From positions 1-50,279 of the forward strand of contig CANHJG010000023.1 of NCBI GenBank assembly GCA_947461205.1: 50,279 nt of DNA, in the 5' to 3' direction. Below the pieces are notes generated by a model. The model ran no database searches, was not told the DNA's origin, and saw only the letters and a program-made list of their open reading frames with translations. Shown one piece after another: positions 8,542-18,029 of this stretch. Source of the stretch: Opitutia bacterium. GTDB taxonomy: Bacteria > Verrucomicrobiota > Verrucomicrobiia > Opitutales > Opitutaceae. The position numbers and the translations under genes were made by a program. The number at the start of each line of letters is the position of its first letter. The first letter of the stretch is position 1.

Positions 8542-9852
8542 TCATACACTGAAAAAATCCCGCACCGTCGGCACGACCTGCGCCCGCGGGACTTCTTGCT
8601 CGGTGCGCGCCCCGAGATCACGGAGCTTCACCACGCCCTTGGCGAGTTCGTCCCCGCCATAGATGAGCGCGAGCTTCGCGCCCGATTCCGCCGCCGCTTT
8701 GAATTGTTTGCCGAAGGCGACCTCCTTCAGCGGATAGTCGACGCGATACCCGGCCGCCCGCAAAGCGTGGATGTCGCCAAACGCCTCGAGGCGTTCGGCC
8801 TCGCCCCCGATCACGCAGTAGACATCGGGGGCCTGCACCAACGTCGGCATCAGGCCCCGTTGTTCGAGCAACAGCGCAAACGTCATATCGCCGATTGCAA
8901 ATCCCACCGCGGGCAGCGCCGGGCCGCCGAGTTTTTGCACGAGATCATCGTAGCGCCCCCCGCCCGCCAGCGCCCGCAACTCCCCTTTGCGGTCGAAGGC
9001 CTCGAACACGAACCCCGTGTAATAAGCGAGCCCCCGAACGACCCCGAGATCGACCTCGATAAACCGCGCCAGTCCCATCGCCGCAAGATTCCCGAGCAGT
9101 TTTTTCCAATCGGCCAGACGGGCGGCCAGTTTCTCGCCGCCGATCACGCCGAGCGTTTGCTCGAGGGCTGCGAGCGATTTGATTTGCAGGAAAGCCAACA
9201 CCTTGGCCTTCACGCCCCCGTCGAGCGGGCCGAACTGCTCCGTGTAACCCTTGAAGGCGTCGTCGCCGTATTTTTCAAAGCGATCCACCGCACCCAGCAC
9301 GCCGCGGATGCGCGCCTCGTCAAGTCCGAGCGCCTCCAAATAGTAAAACCAGAGATTCCGGTCGCTCAACCGCACGAAAAAATCCTGTTCGGTGAGACCG
9401 AAGGCCGCGAGACACTGCACCAGCAACGCGATCAGTTCCGTCTCCGCTTCCGGGCCGGGCTCGCCAAAAATATCCGCGTTGAACTGGAAGAAGCAGCGCC
9501 CCCGCCCCTTCTGCATCCGCTCGTAGCGATAAAACTCCGCGATGCTAAACCACCGGATCGGCCGCTTCAGCGTACTGGCTTTGGCGCCGACGAGCCGGCA
9601 GACCGTCGGCGTCATCTCGGGCCGCAACGCCACTTCGCGCCCACCTTTGTCCGTGAAACTAAACAGCTGCCCCTCGATTTCGTCCCCCGACTTGGCCTTG
9701 TAAAGGTCGAGCGGCTCGAGCACCGGCGCGTCGTATTCGGCAAAGCCAAACGTGTTGGCCGTCTGGCGCCACAGGCGAAACAAATGGTTCCGCCGGGAAA
9801 AATCCTCGGGATAGAACTCGCGGAATCCGGGCAGCGTTTGGAAGGTGGCCAT
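8542..9852 (-). CDS. hisS: Histidyl-tRNA synthetase
   Basis: A 436-residue class II aminoacyl-tRNA synthetase that charges tRNA-His. The N-terminus LPGFREFYPEDFSRRNHLF, motif 2 (ALRPEMTPTVCRLVGA ... RWFSIAEFYRYERMQKGRGR) and the histidine-specific RGLAYYTGFVFEAFD stretch (about residues 268-282) are clear; motif 3 is GGGRYDDLV followed by GFAIGDMTFALLL. A C-terminal anticodon-binding domain follows (DVYCVIGGEAERLEAF to RDFFSV). The length is close to the short bacterial HisS form. The start is the ATG at 9852, the first in frame with a good family N-terminus. An HU/IHF-type gene lies upstream on the same strand, separated by a terminator, so hisS probably has its own promoter. Confidence 0.96.
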   Translation of the reverse strand: MATFQTLPGFREFYPEDFSRRNHLFRLWRQTANTFGFAEYDAPVLEPLDLYKAKSGDEIEGQLFSFTDKGGREVALRPEMTPTVCRLVGAKASTLKRPIRWFSIAEFYRYERMQKGRGRCFFQFNADIFGEPGPEAETELIALLVQCLAAFGLTEQDFFVRLSDRNLWFYYLEALGLDEARIRGVLGAVDRFEKYGDDAFKGYTEQFGPLDGGVKAKVLAFLQIKSLAALEQTLGVIGGEKLAARLADWKKLLGNLAAMGLARFIEVDLGVVRGLAYYTGFVFEAFDRKGELRALAGGGRYDDLVQKLGGPALPAVGFAIGDMTFALLLEQRGLMPTLVQAPDVYCVIGGEAERLEAFGDIHALRAAGYRVDYPLKEVAFGKQFKAAAESGAKLALIYGGDELAKGVVKLRDLGARTEQEVPRAQVVPTVRDFFSV

Positions 9853-9892
9853 GAGCCAGACACCTTGCTAAACGCGCCGCAGCAGGGCGAAT

Positions 9893-9919
9893 AAAAAAAG
9901 CCCCGGCGCCTTTGCGGGG
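9893..9919 (-). terminator. Rho-independent terminator after the HU/IHF gene
   Basis: Read on the minus strand there is a 5-bp CCCCG/CGGGG stem with a 9-base loop, followed by C and seven T (bases 9899 down to 9893). It lies about 85 bp downstream of the stop of the HU/IHF-type gene and just before hisS, so it would separate the two transcripts. The stem is short, so efficiency is uncertain. Confidence 0.6.
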
Positions 9920-10003
9920 TGCAACCCGCGTGCCACCGCCCGCGCTTCCGGACCAACGGGCCTCACCGGCGCAGCCGGCGCAGAACAGCGGGCTCCGCCG
10001 GGC

Positions 10004-10321
10004 TCAACCCGGCGCCTGCAGTTTTGCGAGATCGAGCTTTTTCAGCTGCTGCTTGAGAATTTTACCGGACTTGAACTTCACCACCGCTCGCTGCGGAATC
10101 ACGACTTCCGCCTCCGGCTTGTTGGGGTTGCGGCCGATGCGCTGCTTGCGCACCTGGACCTCAAGCACACCGAAGTTGCGCAACTCAACGTTGCGACCGT
10201 TGGCGAGCGCCTTTTGGACGATATCGAGCGTCTGTTGCACGGTATCAACGATCTGTTTTTGCGGGAAACCGGACTTTCGATATATCTCCAGCACGATCTC
10301 GCGTTTTGTCAGGTTGGACAT
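10004..10321 (-). CDS. HU/IHF family DNA-binding protein
   Basis: A 105-residue nucleoid protein of the HU/IHF family. It has the N-terminal helical dimerisation region (LTKREIVLEIYRKSGFPQKQ) and the family core VELRNFGVLEVQVRKQRIGR. The DNA-intercalating arm is RNPNKPEAEVVIPQRAVVKF, with the conserved Asn-Pro, and the C-terminus is SGKILKQQL. The Gln-rich, IHF-like features do not allow choice between HU and IHF. The ATG at 10321 is preferred because AAAGGA lies 6-10 bp upstream; a GTG at 10336 would add five residues that contain this ribosome binding site. A promoter-like element and a repeated motif lie upstream, and a terminator follows the gene, so it is a single-gene unit. Confidence 0.93.
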   Translation of the reverse strand: MSNLTKREIVLEIYRKSGFPQKQIVDTVQQTLDIVQKALANGRNVELRNFGVLEVQVRKQRIGRNPNKPEAEVVIPQRAVVKFKSGKILKQQLKKLDLAKLQAPG

Positions 10322-10345
10322 GGAGGATCCTTTCACTGAGGGCTT

Positions 10346-10369
10346 GTTAAACTAAGACGCGTTAAACTA
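10346..10369. repeat. Direct repeat GTTAAACTA x2 upstream of the HU/IHF gene
   Basis: GTTAAACTA occurs at 10346-10354 and again at 10361-10369, a 15-bp centre spacing (about one and a half helical turns). It sits between the start codon and the proposed -10 box of the HU/IHF-type gene. Two identical 9-mers in GC-rich DNA are unlikely to be chance and could be an operator; no regulator is identified. Confidence 0.4.
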
Positions 10370-10393
10370 TTTGCACCCGTGGAATTACGTCAA
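10364..10393 (-). promoter_or_regulatory. Putative sigma-70 promoter of the HU/IHF gene
   Basis: On the minus strand a TTGACG box (10393-10388) is followed, 18 bp later, by TAGTTT (10369-10364). The -35 matches consensus at five of six positions, the -10 only at three. The -10 overlaps the second copy of the GTTAAACTA repeat. The transcript would have a leader of about 35-40 nt. Predicted from sequence only. Confidence 0.4.
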
Positions 10394-10450
10394 TCATTAT
10401 GACGGGTTCGCCTGCGGGCCCTTTTTCCCTCCACTTTCGTCTCCACCGCC

Positions 10451-11152
10451 ATGCCCGATCCCTCCGCCGTCAATTCCCTGTTCGGGCGCATCGCCCGCCG
10501 CTATGATCTCGCGAACCGCTTGCTGAGCGGGGGCATGGACCTGTGGTGGCGCCGGCGCCTCGTCGCCGCGGTCTGCCGTCGTTCGCCGACGGCCGTGCTC
10601 GATCTCGCGACCGGTAGCGGCGATGTGGCCTTTAACCTGGCCCGGCGGCTGCCCCCCTCCACCCAGATCACCGGTATGGATTTCTGCCAACCCATGCTGG
10701 ATGAGGCCGAAATCAAAAAAAAATCGGCCGGCGCCGGCCGGTGGGCGAACGTCACCTTCCGCCTCGGCGACGGTCTGGCCCTCCCCTTGGCGGATGGCAG
10801 TTGCGATGCGCTCACCATTTCCTTCGGTCTGCGCAATCTTGCCGATCGCGACCGCGGCCTGCGCGAAATGCGCCGCGTGTTGCGTCCCGGTGGCCGGCTG
10901 TTCGTGCTGGAGTTCTCCCAGCCCCAGGCCTGGTTTCGGCCCTTCTACTTCTTCTACCTGCGCCACGTCCTTCCGTCCCTTGCCGGTGCCGTGACCGGCG
11001 ACCGCCCCGCCTACGTCTACCTTAACGAAACCATCGAGCAGTTCCCCGGCCGCGCGGCTTTGGCCGAAGAAATCCGCGCCGCCGGCTTCACGCACGTCAC
11101 ATCAGCCGGGCTGACCTTTGGGATCGTGGCGCTGCACGAGGCCGTGCCCTGA
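10451..11152 (+). CDS. menG: Demethylmenaquinone/2-polyprenyl-6-methoxybenzoquinol methyltransferase
   Basis: A 233-residue UbiE/MenG-type C-methyltransferase, which adds the methyl group in the last step of menaquinone (or a late step of ubiquinone) synthesis using S-adenosylmethionine. Motifs: FGRIARRYDLANRLLSGGMD at the N-terminus, the SAM loop AVLDLATGSGDVAFNLARR (about 48-66), GMDFCQPML, the family signature TISFGLRNLADRDRGLREM and RRVLRPGGRLFVLEFS, and the C-terminal GLTFGIVALHEAVP. The organism's alternative complex III elsewhere in the window would be expected to use a menaquinol, so MenG is the likelier role. It is convergent with the Fe-S carrier gene, only 20 bp between stops, with no clear terminator. 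Confidence 0.94.
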   Translation: MPDPSAVNSLFGRIARRYDLANRLLSGGMDLWWRRRLVAAVCRRSPTAVLDLATGSGDVAFNLARRLPPSTQITGMDFCQPMLDEAEIKKKSAGAGRWANVTFRLGDGLALPLADGSCDALTISFGLRNLADRDRGLREMRRVLRPGGRLFVLEFSQPQAWFRPFYFFYLRHVLPSLAGAVTGDRPAYVYLNETIEQFPGRAALAEEIRAAGFTHVTSAGLTFGIVALHEAVP

Positions 11153-11172
11153 TTCGAGCGGTCCGGCCCCCG

Positions 11173-11490
11173 TCAACTGAACGATTTCCCGCACCCACAG
11201 GTGCTCTGCGCGTTGGGATTTTTGATCTCAAATCCCTTCCCGTGGAGTCCGTCGTCAAAATCGACCGCCGAGCCGTCGAGATAGGCCAGACTGGCCGGAT
11301 CCATGAGAATCGGCACCCCTTCGCTGGCAAATTCCACATCGCCCGCCTTCTTTTCATCAAACGACATGCCGTATTGAAACCCGGAGCATCCGCCAGATTC
11401 CACTAAGACGCGCAGGCGTTTTTCCGGGGCGTTCAGTGCGGCGTGCATGGTGCGCACTTGCTGCGCGGCGCGGGGGGTCAACGTGATCAC
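11173..11490 (-). CDS. A-type iron-sulfur cluster carrier (ErpA/IscA family)
   Basis: A 105-residue HesB/IscA/ErpA-family protein that receives and delivers Fe-S clusters to target apoproteins. The three cluster-binding cysteines are present: Cys35 in VESGGCSGFQYGMSFD, and Cys98 and Cys100 in the C-terminal STCGCGKSF. The family strand SLAYLDGSAVDFDDGLHGKG is intact, and FEIKNPNAQSTCGC is the canonical end. The short form and absence of a degradation or Nfu domain fit a carrier rather than a scaffold, but ErpA and IscA cannot be separated by eye. The ATG at 11490 is the first residue of the domain. Likely clients in this window include the Fe-S clusters of ActB. Confidence 0.93.
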   Translation of the reverse strand: MITLTPRAAQQVRTMHAALNAPEKRLRVLVESGGCSGFQYGMSFDEKKAGDVEFASEGVPILMDPASLAYLDGSAVDFDDGLHGKGFEIKNPNAQSTCGCGKSFS

Positions 11491-11602
11491 GCTGCGACCC
11501 TACGACCGCACATTACGCTGTCAAATCGACCGACAGCAAATTCCGCGCCGAACGTGATCTGCGTTCTTGCCAGCCGAGTCCCTGCGCGCCTTCCTCACGC
11601 CC

Positions 11603-12577
<975 letters not shown>

Positions 12578-12606
12578 GATGAACCCCTCTCCTTTTCATC
12601 CAGCCT

Positions 12607-14130
12607 ATGAGCGGGCACGGCTTTAGTCAGGAATTTCGCCAACGCCAGACCCAGTCGCTGGTTCTCGCGCCCCAACTCCGCCATTCGCTGAAAATCCTTC
12701 AGGTCGCGGCCCTGGATCTGCGTTCCGTTATCCAAGAGGAACTCCAGAGCAACCCCACCCTCGAAGAACTTCCGATGGAGGGAGTCAGTCTCGACAACCC
12801 CGCCGCCGAGGACAACGCCACCGACCGCGACTCCGATTCCAGCGGCAAAGTCGGCACCGACAACACCGACGCCACCGCCCCAAATGACGCCTCCGAGGTG
12901 AAACGGGACGAGATGGATTTCTCCAAAGACCGGGAGTTCGAAATCCTCGGCAAACTCGACGAAGACTGGCGCGACCACATGGCCAGCGCCGGCGGCGCCC
13001 AGCCCTACACCTCCGAGGACGCCGAAAAGCGCCAGCATTTCTTCGACTCGCTCGTGAGCGTCACATCGTTGCAGGAACATCTCATGCAGCAGGCCGAGCT
13101 GACCGACCTGTCCCCGGTCGCGATCGCCGCGATGCAACATCTGGTCGGCGGACTCGACGATCGCGGTTTCCTGACCCAAACGCCGGCGGATGTCGCCCTA
13201 CAAACCGGCCTCGGACTCGACGCCGTGCAGGAGGCGTTGAAAGTCCTCAAGACCTTCGATCCGCCGGGAATCGGCGCCAAGGACCTCGCCGAGTGCCTGC
13301 TCCTCCAACTCGCCGCCAAAGGCCGCAGCGACTCGCTCGCCCTGCGGATGATCCGGGACCATTTCGAACTGCTCACCCGCCGGCGCATCCCGGAACTCGC
13401 GCGCAAGCTCTCCGCCGACGCCGACGACGTGCAGTCGGCCATCGAAGAGATCGGCCAACTCGATCCCGCGCCCGGGCGCCGTTTCGCCGAAGATAGCAAC
13501 CGCGTCGTGATTGCCGACGTCACCGTCGAAAAGGACGGCGACGAGTGGAAGATCCATCTCAACAGCGACTACATCCCGCGTCTCAGAATCTCCAACACCT
13601 ACCGCGACCTGATCGCCAAGGGCACGCTCACCAAAGAGGAACGCGACTATCTCCGCGAGCGCATGCGCTCGGGCAAATTTCTCATCGACTCCATCGAGCA
13701 GCGCCAACGCACGATCGAGCGCATCACCCGGGAGATCCTCAAAGCCCAGACTGCGTTCTTCGAGGGCGGCGTCTCCCTCCTCAAGCCCCTCACGATGACC
13801 CAGATCGCCGACGTCGTCGGCGTGCACGAGACGACCGTGAGCCGCGCCATCGCCAACAAATACCTCAAGACCCCGCACGGGATTTTCGACTTCAAGTATT
13901 TTTTCACCCCGGGCTACCAAGCCGACAGCGGGGCTTCGGTCTCAAACACCAGCGTCAAGGAAATGATCGCCGATCTTGTCGCCGGCGAAGACCGATCCAC
14001 GCCGTTGAGCGACCAGGAAATTGTCGCGAAGCTGCAGGAAAAAGGGATCAAGATCGCGCGTCGCACGGTCGCCAAATACCGCGAAGAACTCGGCCTCCTC
14101 CCGAGCAACCTGCGCCGGGATTACAAGTGA
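12607..14130 (+). CDS. rpoN: RNA polymerase sigma-54 factor
   Basis: A complete 507-residue sigma-54. Region I is Gln/Leu-rich (QEFRQRQTQSLVLAPQLRHS, then LKILQVAALDLRSVIQEELQ), the part that contacts enhancer-binding activators. An acidic region II (about 55-115) follows. The core-binding domain lies near 140-300 (TSLQEHLMQQAELTDLSPVA; FDPPGIGAKDLAECLLLQL). The helix-turn-helix is near 395-420 (TMTQIADVVGVHETTVSRAI), and the RpoN box RRTVAKYREELGLLPS starts near residue 485 and recognises the -24 element. It directs transcription from -24/-12 promoters together with AAA+ activators. The upstream Ser/Thr kinase gene, 29 bp away, could be functionally linked. It is convergent with tsaD, with 4 bp between the stops. 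Confidence 0.97.
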   Translation: MSGHGFSQEFRQRQTQSLVLAPQLRHSLKILQVAALDLRSVIQEELQSNPTLEELPMEGVSLDNPAAEDNATDRDSDSSGKVGTDNTDATAPNDASEVKRDEMDFSKDREFEILGKLDEDWRDHMASAGGAQPYTSEDAEKRQHFFDSLVSVTSLQEHLMQQAELTDLSPVAIAAMQHLVGGLDDRGFLTQTPADVALQTGLGLDAVQEALKVLKTFDPPGIGAKDLAECLLLQLAAKGRSDSLALRMIRDHFELLTRRRIPELARKLSADADDVQSAIEEIGQLDPAPGRRFAEDSNRVVIADVTVEKDGDEWKIHLNSDYIPRLRISNTYRDLIAKGTLTKEERDYLRERMRSGKFLIDSIEQRQRTIERITREILKAQTAFFEGGVSLLKPLTMTQIADVVGVHETTVSRAIANKYLKTPHGIFDFKYFFTPGYQADSGASVSNTSVKEMIADLVAGEDRSTPLSDQEIVAKLQEKGIKIARRTVAKYREELGLLPSNLRRDYK

Positions 14131-14134
14131 CCGG

Positions 14135-15172
14135 CTAGGCGAGACCCGCGCTCGGCTCGATGCCCAGCGCCAGGTTGGCCGCGCGGTTCACCCCGGTCGG
14201 GTCCGCCCACGCGGCAAACGCAATCATGCCCGCGTTGTCCCCCGTATGTTTTGGCTGGGCCGCCAGCAAGGGGATCCCCGCGCGCACCGCCTCCGCTTCC
14301 AGCGCCGCACGCAGCGTGCGGTTGTTCGCCACGCCGCCCGACAGCCCAAGACTCCGGAACCTGCCCTCGTGCAGCCGCAACGCCGCGCGCGTCTTCCGCG
14401 TCAGCGCATCGACCACCGCCTGCTGGTAACTCGCGCATAAATCCGGCAGCCGCCGCTGCACCTCCGCGGCCGGCAGCTTCTCGATCAGATACCGCAGGCT
14501 CGTCTTCAGTCCGGAAAAACTGAAATCCAGCTCGTCGCGGCGGCCGATGCCGCGCGGAAAGTCGAACGCGTCGACCCGCCCGTCCGCCGCGAGCTTTTCG
14601 ATCGCCGGCCCGCCCGGATAACCGAGGCCCAGCAACTTGGCCCCCTTGTCGAGTGCCTCGCCCGCCGCATCATCTCGGGTCGAGGAAAGCACCGCCACGC
14701 CCCGCGCCTCGTCGAGCACGAACAGCAGCGTGTTGCCCCCCGACACAATCAGGCCCAGGTGCGGCAGGTGCGCGGTCAGCCGCTGCCCAAACGCCGCCGG
14801 CGACTCCGCATGCAAAGCGATAAATGGCGACCAGACATGTCCCCGAAGATGATTCACGCCCAGAACCGGCGCCCGCAACGCCAGCGCCAGCGACTTGGCC
14901 GACGCGACCCCGATGGCGAGACAGGCGGCCAGCCCCGGGCCGTTCGTCACTGCGATCCCGGCCACGCGGGAGAATCCGACCTCGGCGCGCGCGCGCGTGA
15001 GCAAGGGTCCGAAGTGGCGCAGATGCTCGCGCGTCGCCAAATCGGGCACCACGCCGCCGTGTTTCTCGTGGAGCGCTATCTGGCTGTGCACCCACTCGCC
15101 CACGAGCCCGCGCGCCGGATCAAACAGGGCGACCGCCGATTCGTCGCACGAACTCTCGAGCGCGAGAATCAT
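14135..15172 (-). CDS. tsaD: tRNA N6-threonylcarbamoyladenosine transferase TsaD
   Basis: A 345-residue Kae1/TsaD protein of the ASKHA fold, which transfers threonylcarbamoyl from threonylcarbamoyl-AMP to A37 of ANN-decoding tRNAs, with TsaB and TsaE. Visible motifs: ILALESSCDESAVAL at the N-terminus, GGVVPDLATREHLRHFGPLL, VTNGPGLAACLAIGVASAKS, the metal-binding His108 and His112 in GVNHLRGHVWSPF, IVSGGNTLLF, LDKGAKLLGLGYPGGPAIEK and GGVANNRTLRAAL. The ATG at 15172 is chosen because it begins exactly at the conserved MILALESS; the frame stays open for another 64 codons upstream, but that sequence is not TsaD-like. ctpA-type protease lies 64 bp upstream on the same strand. Confidence 0.96.
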   Translation of the reverse strand: MILALESSCDESAVALFDPARGLVGEWVHSQIALHEKHGGVVPDLATREHLRHFGPLLTRARAEVGFSRVAGIAVTNGPGLAACLAIGVASAKSLALALRAPVLGVNHLRGHVWSPFIALHAESPAAFGQRLTAHLPHLGLIVSGGNTLLFVLDEARGVAVLSSTRDDAAGEALDKGAKLLGLGYPGGPAIEKLAADGRVDAFDFPRGIGRRDELDFSFSGLKTSLRYLIEKLPAAEVQRRLPDLCASYQQAVVDALTRKTRAALRLHEGRFRSLGLSGGVANNRTLRAALEAEAVRAGIPLLAAQPKHTGDNAGMIAFAAWADPTGVNRAANLALGIEPSAGLA

Positions 15173-15236
15173 GCCGCCGCGGCCTCCCCCGCAACCCTTG
15201 GACCCCGCCGCTTGGCCTGGTGCGTCTCGATCGATC

Positions 15237-16523
15237 TCATCGGGCAATCGGCCACGTGGCGCGTTGGTCGAGCAGGCGCACGCCGTGCAGGACGTCGAGC
15301 GCCGCCTGCAACTGGCGGTCCTCGATGGGTTCAAACCCAAAGCGCTCCTTGAACTCCTTCGCATCGGTGATGTCGGGCCGGGCCCGCTGCCGGCGCAGCT
15401 TCGCGTCCTCGTCAGGCGTCATGACGATCTCCACATGCGGCGCGATCCCCTTCTCGTGGATGCTCACCCCGCTCGGGGTGTAATAGCGCGCCGTCGTCAG
15501 GCGCAAACCCTCGCCGTTTTTCAATTTAAACACAGACTGCACGGAGCCCTTGCCAAACGAGCGCTCACCCACGACCACCGCACGGCCCGTGTCCCGCAAC
15601 GCCCCCGTCACAACCTCGGCTGCGCTGGCGCTGCCGGCATTAATCAGCACGGCGAGGGGGAGCGTCACGGGCGTCCCGTCCGCCTCGGCCTTGTAGTCCT
15701 CCCGATCGCTCTGCTTCCGGCCCTGGGTGTAGACGATGAGTTCGCCTTTCTTGAAAAATGGCTCCGCCACTTCGACCGCGGCATCGAGCAGTCCGCCCGG
15801 ATTGTTGCGCATGTCGATCACCAGGCTCGTCGCGCCCGATTGCAGCAACTGTTCGAGCGCCTTCCCGAACTGTTCGCCCGTGTGCTCCGAAAATTCGCTC
15901 AATTGGACGTAGCCCACCCCGTCCCCGATCACACGCACGTCCCGCACGCTCTCAATCTTGATGACCTCCCGCACCAGCGCGAGGTCCATCGTGGCCTTGG
16001 TCGACGGCCGGAACACCCCGACGAGCACCTTGGTCTTCGGCTTGCCCCGCAGCCGGCTCACGATCCCGTCCATCGTCGAGTTCGTCTCCACCGCCGTGCC
16101 GTCGATACTCACAATGACGTCGCCGCGCCGGATGCCGGCGCGTTCGCCCGGGGTCCCGGCCAGCGGGGCGATGACGACCGCCTTGCCCTGCCGCGTTTCA
16201 ACCTGGATGCCGATTCCGCCGAATTCCCCGACCAAATCCTCCTCGAACTCCTCATTGTCCTTGGCCTCGAGAAATTGCGAATGGGGATCGAGCGACTCCA
16301 CCATCCCGTGCAAGGCTGTTTTCGCCAGCTGCTCGTAGGCCGCCGCTTTTTCATCGACGTAATTTTCCCCCACCAGCTGCATCACTTCGCGCACATAGTT
16401 CGCCGAACGGCTAAGCTCGCGGTTCGGAAACAAATTCCACGCCGCCGCGACCCGCACGCCGGCGACCGTCAACGCGACGCCGAGCAGAGCGCCCGTGCCG
16501 AGAGTGAGAATCCGTTTGAACAT
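15237..16523 (-). CDS. C-terminal processing peptidase (S41 family)
   Basis: A 428-residue carboxyl-terminal protease with a single N-terminal membrane segment (ILTLGTGALLGVALTVAGVR), so the catalytic part should be periplasmic. A PDZ domain lies around residues 95-170 (GGIGIQVETRQGKAVVIAPL, AGIRRGDVIVSIDGTAV). The peptidase core has the Ser-Lys dyad: Ser300 in NAGSASAAEVV and Lys325 in SFGKGSVQSVF, 25 residues apart as in the family. ARYYTPSGVSIHEKGIAPHV is the typical post-catalytic strand. Numbering assumes the ATG at 16523 (MFKRILTL); two ATGs 18 and 24 bp further upstream are possible. Such proteases trim secreted or outer-membrane-associated proteins. The gene starts 34 bp from the divergent midA gene. 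Confidence 0.93.
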   Translation of the reverse strand: MFKRILTLGTGALLGVALTVAGVRVAAAWNLFPNRELSRSANYVREVMQLVGENYVDEKAAAYEQLAKTALHGMVESLDPHSQFLEAKDNEEFEEDLVGEFGGIGIQVETRQGKAVVIAPLAGTPGERAGIRRGDVIVSIDGTAVETNSTMDGIVSRLRGKPKTKVLVGVFRPSTKATMDLALVREVIKIESVRDVRVIGDGVGYVQLSEFSEHTGEQFGKALEQLLQSGATSLVIDMRNNPGGLLDAAVEVAEPFFKKGELIVYTQGRKQSDREDYKAEADGTPVTLPLAVLINAGSASAAEVVTGALRDTGRAVVVGERSFGKGSVQSVFKLKNGEGLRLTTARYYTPSGVSIHEKGIAPHVEIVMTPDEDAKLRRQRARPDITDAKEFKERFGFEPIEDRQLQAALDVLHGVRLLDQRATWPIAR

Positions 16524-16557
16524 ATCGCCGACAGTGTGCATCCGCATCGGTTTGTAA

Positions 16558-17556
16558 ATGGGTTCGTCAGCTTCACCGCTACCGTCATCCGCCTCGCCGG
16601 AGTTCCTCGCCGTCTTTCGCGCCCATGCGGACGCGAGCGGCGCGATGAGCTTTGCGCGCTTCATGGAACTCGCGCTCTATCATTCTTCGGTCGGCTACTA
16701 CCGCCGCGACCGACCGCGGGTGGGCTACGCGCCCGGCTCCGATTTCTTCACCGCCACGAGCAGCGGCGCGATCTTCGGCGAACTGGTCGCGGCGGCGTGC
16801 GTGCACCGGCTGGGCCCCCTCGATCCACGCGAGCACACCTTCGTCGAGCTCGGCGCAGAAACCGCCGGCGGCATTTTGACCGGCGTCGCGCACCCCTTTG
16901 GCGCCGTCCGAACCGTGCAGGTCGGCCAACCGATCGAGCTGCGCGGCCGTTGCATCGTATTTTCCAACGAGCTGTTCGACGCCCAACCCTGCACCCGGAC
17001 CATCGTGCGCGCCGGTCAATGGCGGGAACAGGGCGTGCGGCTGCTCGATGACTCCCTCGCGACCATTGAATTGTCCACGCCGCCAACGACCGGCCCCCAT
17101 TTTCCCCCGCCATCCCGGGAGGGCTACCAGTTTGATCAATCGCTCGCTGCGTCCGCCCTGGCCGGATCGATTGCGGACCAATCCTGGACCGGCCTTTTTG
17201 TGGCGTTCGATTACGGCAAGAGCCTCCGCGAATTGTCCGAAGAAACCCCCGGCGGCACCGCCCGCGCCTACTATCGTCATACGCAGTCCAACGACCTCCT
17301 CGCTCAACCCGGTGAACAGGATCTCACTTGCCACGTGTGCTGGGATTGGCTCGCCGCCGCTCTGGCCGCCGGCGGCTTCGTCGCCCCGCGGGTCGATTCG
17401 CAGGAGGCCTTTTTCATTCATCATGCGGCCGACTTCATCGCCGCGACCACCGCCGCCGAGGCAGCGCGCCTCAGCCAGCGCAAACTCGCCTTGCTCCAAC
17501 TCTTGCACCCCGCGCACCTCGGACAGAAATTTCAGGTCCTGCATGCGTTGCGATAA
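16558..17556 (+). CDS. SAM-dependent methyltransferase of the MidA/NDUFAF7 (DUF185) family
   Basis: A 332-residue protein of the class I methyltransferase family whose mitochondrial member NDUFAF7/MidA dimethylates an arginine in complex I. Conserved features: ALYHSSVGYYRRDRPRVGYA, then GSDFFTATSSGAIFGELVAA (the family's DFxTA/S start). HTFVELGAETAGGIL is the SAM-binding strand, here GAETAGG rather than the usual GAGxG, and IVFSNELFDAQPCTRTIV is the NELxDA motif. GLFVAFDYGKS and a QDLTCHVCWDWLAAA helix follow. The bacterial target is unknown; a respiratory or quinone-related substrate is a guess from the family. The ATG at 16558 is 34 bp from the divergent protease start. The gene lies upstream of rpmB but 70 bp apart. 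Confidence 0.85.
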   Translation: MGSSASPLPSSASPEFLAVFRAHADASGAMSFARFMELALYHSSVGYYRRDRPRVGYAPGSDFFTATSSGAIFGELVAAACVHRLGPLDPREHTFVELGAETAGGILTGVAHPFGAVRTVQVGQPIELRGRCIVFSNELFDAQPCTRTIVRAGQWREQGVRLLDDSLATIELSTPPTTGPHFPPPSREGYQFDQSLAASALAGSIADQSWTGLFVAFDYGKSLRELSEETPGGTARAYYRHTQSNDLLAQPGEQDLTCHVCWDWLAAALAAGGFVAPRVDSQEAFFIHHAADFIAATTAAEAARLSQRKLALLQLLHPAHLGQKFQVLHALR

Positions 17557-17626
17557 TCCAAATTTCCCCTTGCTTCGCCCACGCGCCGACTTTTATCTCT
17601 GAACCTTTAACCAACTCGAAACCATC

Positions 17627-17857
17627 ATGGCCAGAATCTGTGCAATCACCGGTCGCCGTCCCGTCAAGGGCTCGATCATCAACCGCAAGGGTCAGTCTAA
17701 AAAGAGCGGCGGCATCGGCACGCACGTGACGAGCATCACGAAACGCAAGTTCCGCCCCAACCTCCAGCGCATCCGCATCAAGACCGCCAATGGCGGCACG
17801 AAGCGCGTCTGGGTCTCCGTCAAGGCCATCAAGGCCGGTCTCGTTGTAAAAGCCTGA
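17627..17857 (+). CDS. rpmB: 50S ribosomal protein L28
   Basis: A 76-residue basic ribosomal protein with the L28 signature MARICAITGRRPVKGS, THVTSITKRKFRPNLQRI and GTKRVWVSVKAIKAGLV. It binds 23S rRNA in the large subunit. Only one cysteine is present, so this is the zinc-free form and not the zinc-ribbon paralogue. A strong terminator follows 29 bp after the stop. A run of AACCTTTAACC upstream of the start may hold the leader, but no promoter is clear. Confidence 0.96.
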   Translation: MARICAITGRRPVKGSIINRKGQSKKSGGIGTHVTSITKRKFRPNLQRIRIKTANGGTKRVWVSVKAIKAGLVVKA

Positions 17858-17886
17858 GTCGACCGATCTGCGCTCTCTCCTTCCTT

Positions 17887-17916
17887 GCCCGCGGCCTCCC
17901 GGCTGCGGGCTTTTTT
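17887..17916 (+). terminator. Rho-independent terminator after rpmB
   Basis: A 10-bp stem (GCCCGCGGCC with GGCTGCGGGC, one G-U pair) and a 4-base loop are followed directly by six T. This is a textbook intrinsic terminator in the plus direction, 29 bp after the rpmB stop. Confidence 0.92.
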
Positions 17917-18029
17917 GTAGCTCAACGCGGGCAGCGATCAAACCGGCCGGTCGCTCGCCGGGATTGTCGCCCCTCTCCTGCCCGCGCAGGGCCCCCGCCC
18001 ACCCCTCGATTCACACGCGCTCAGGCCGC

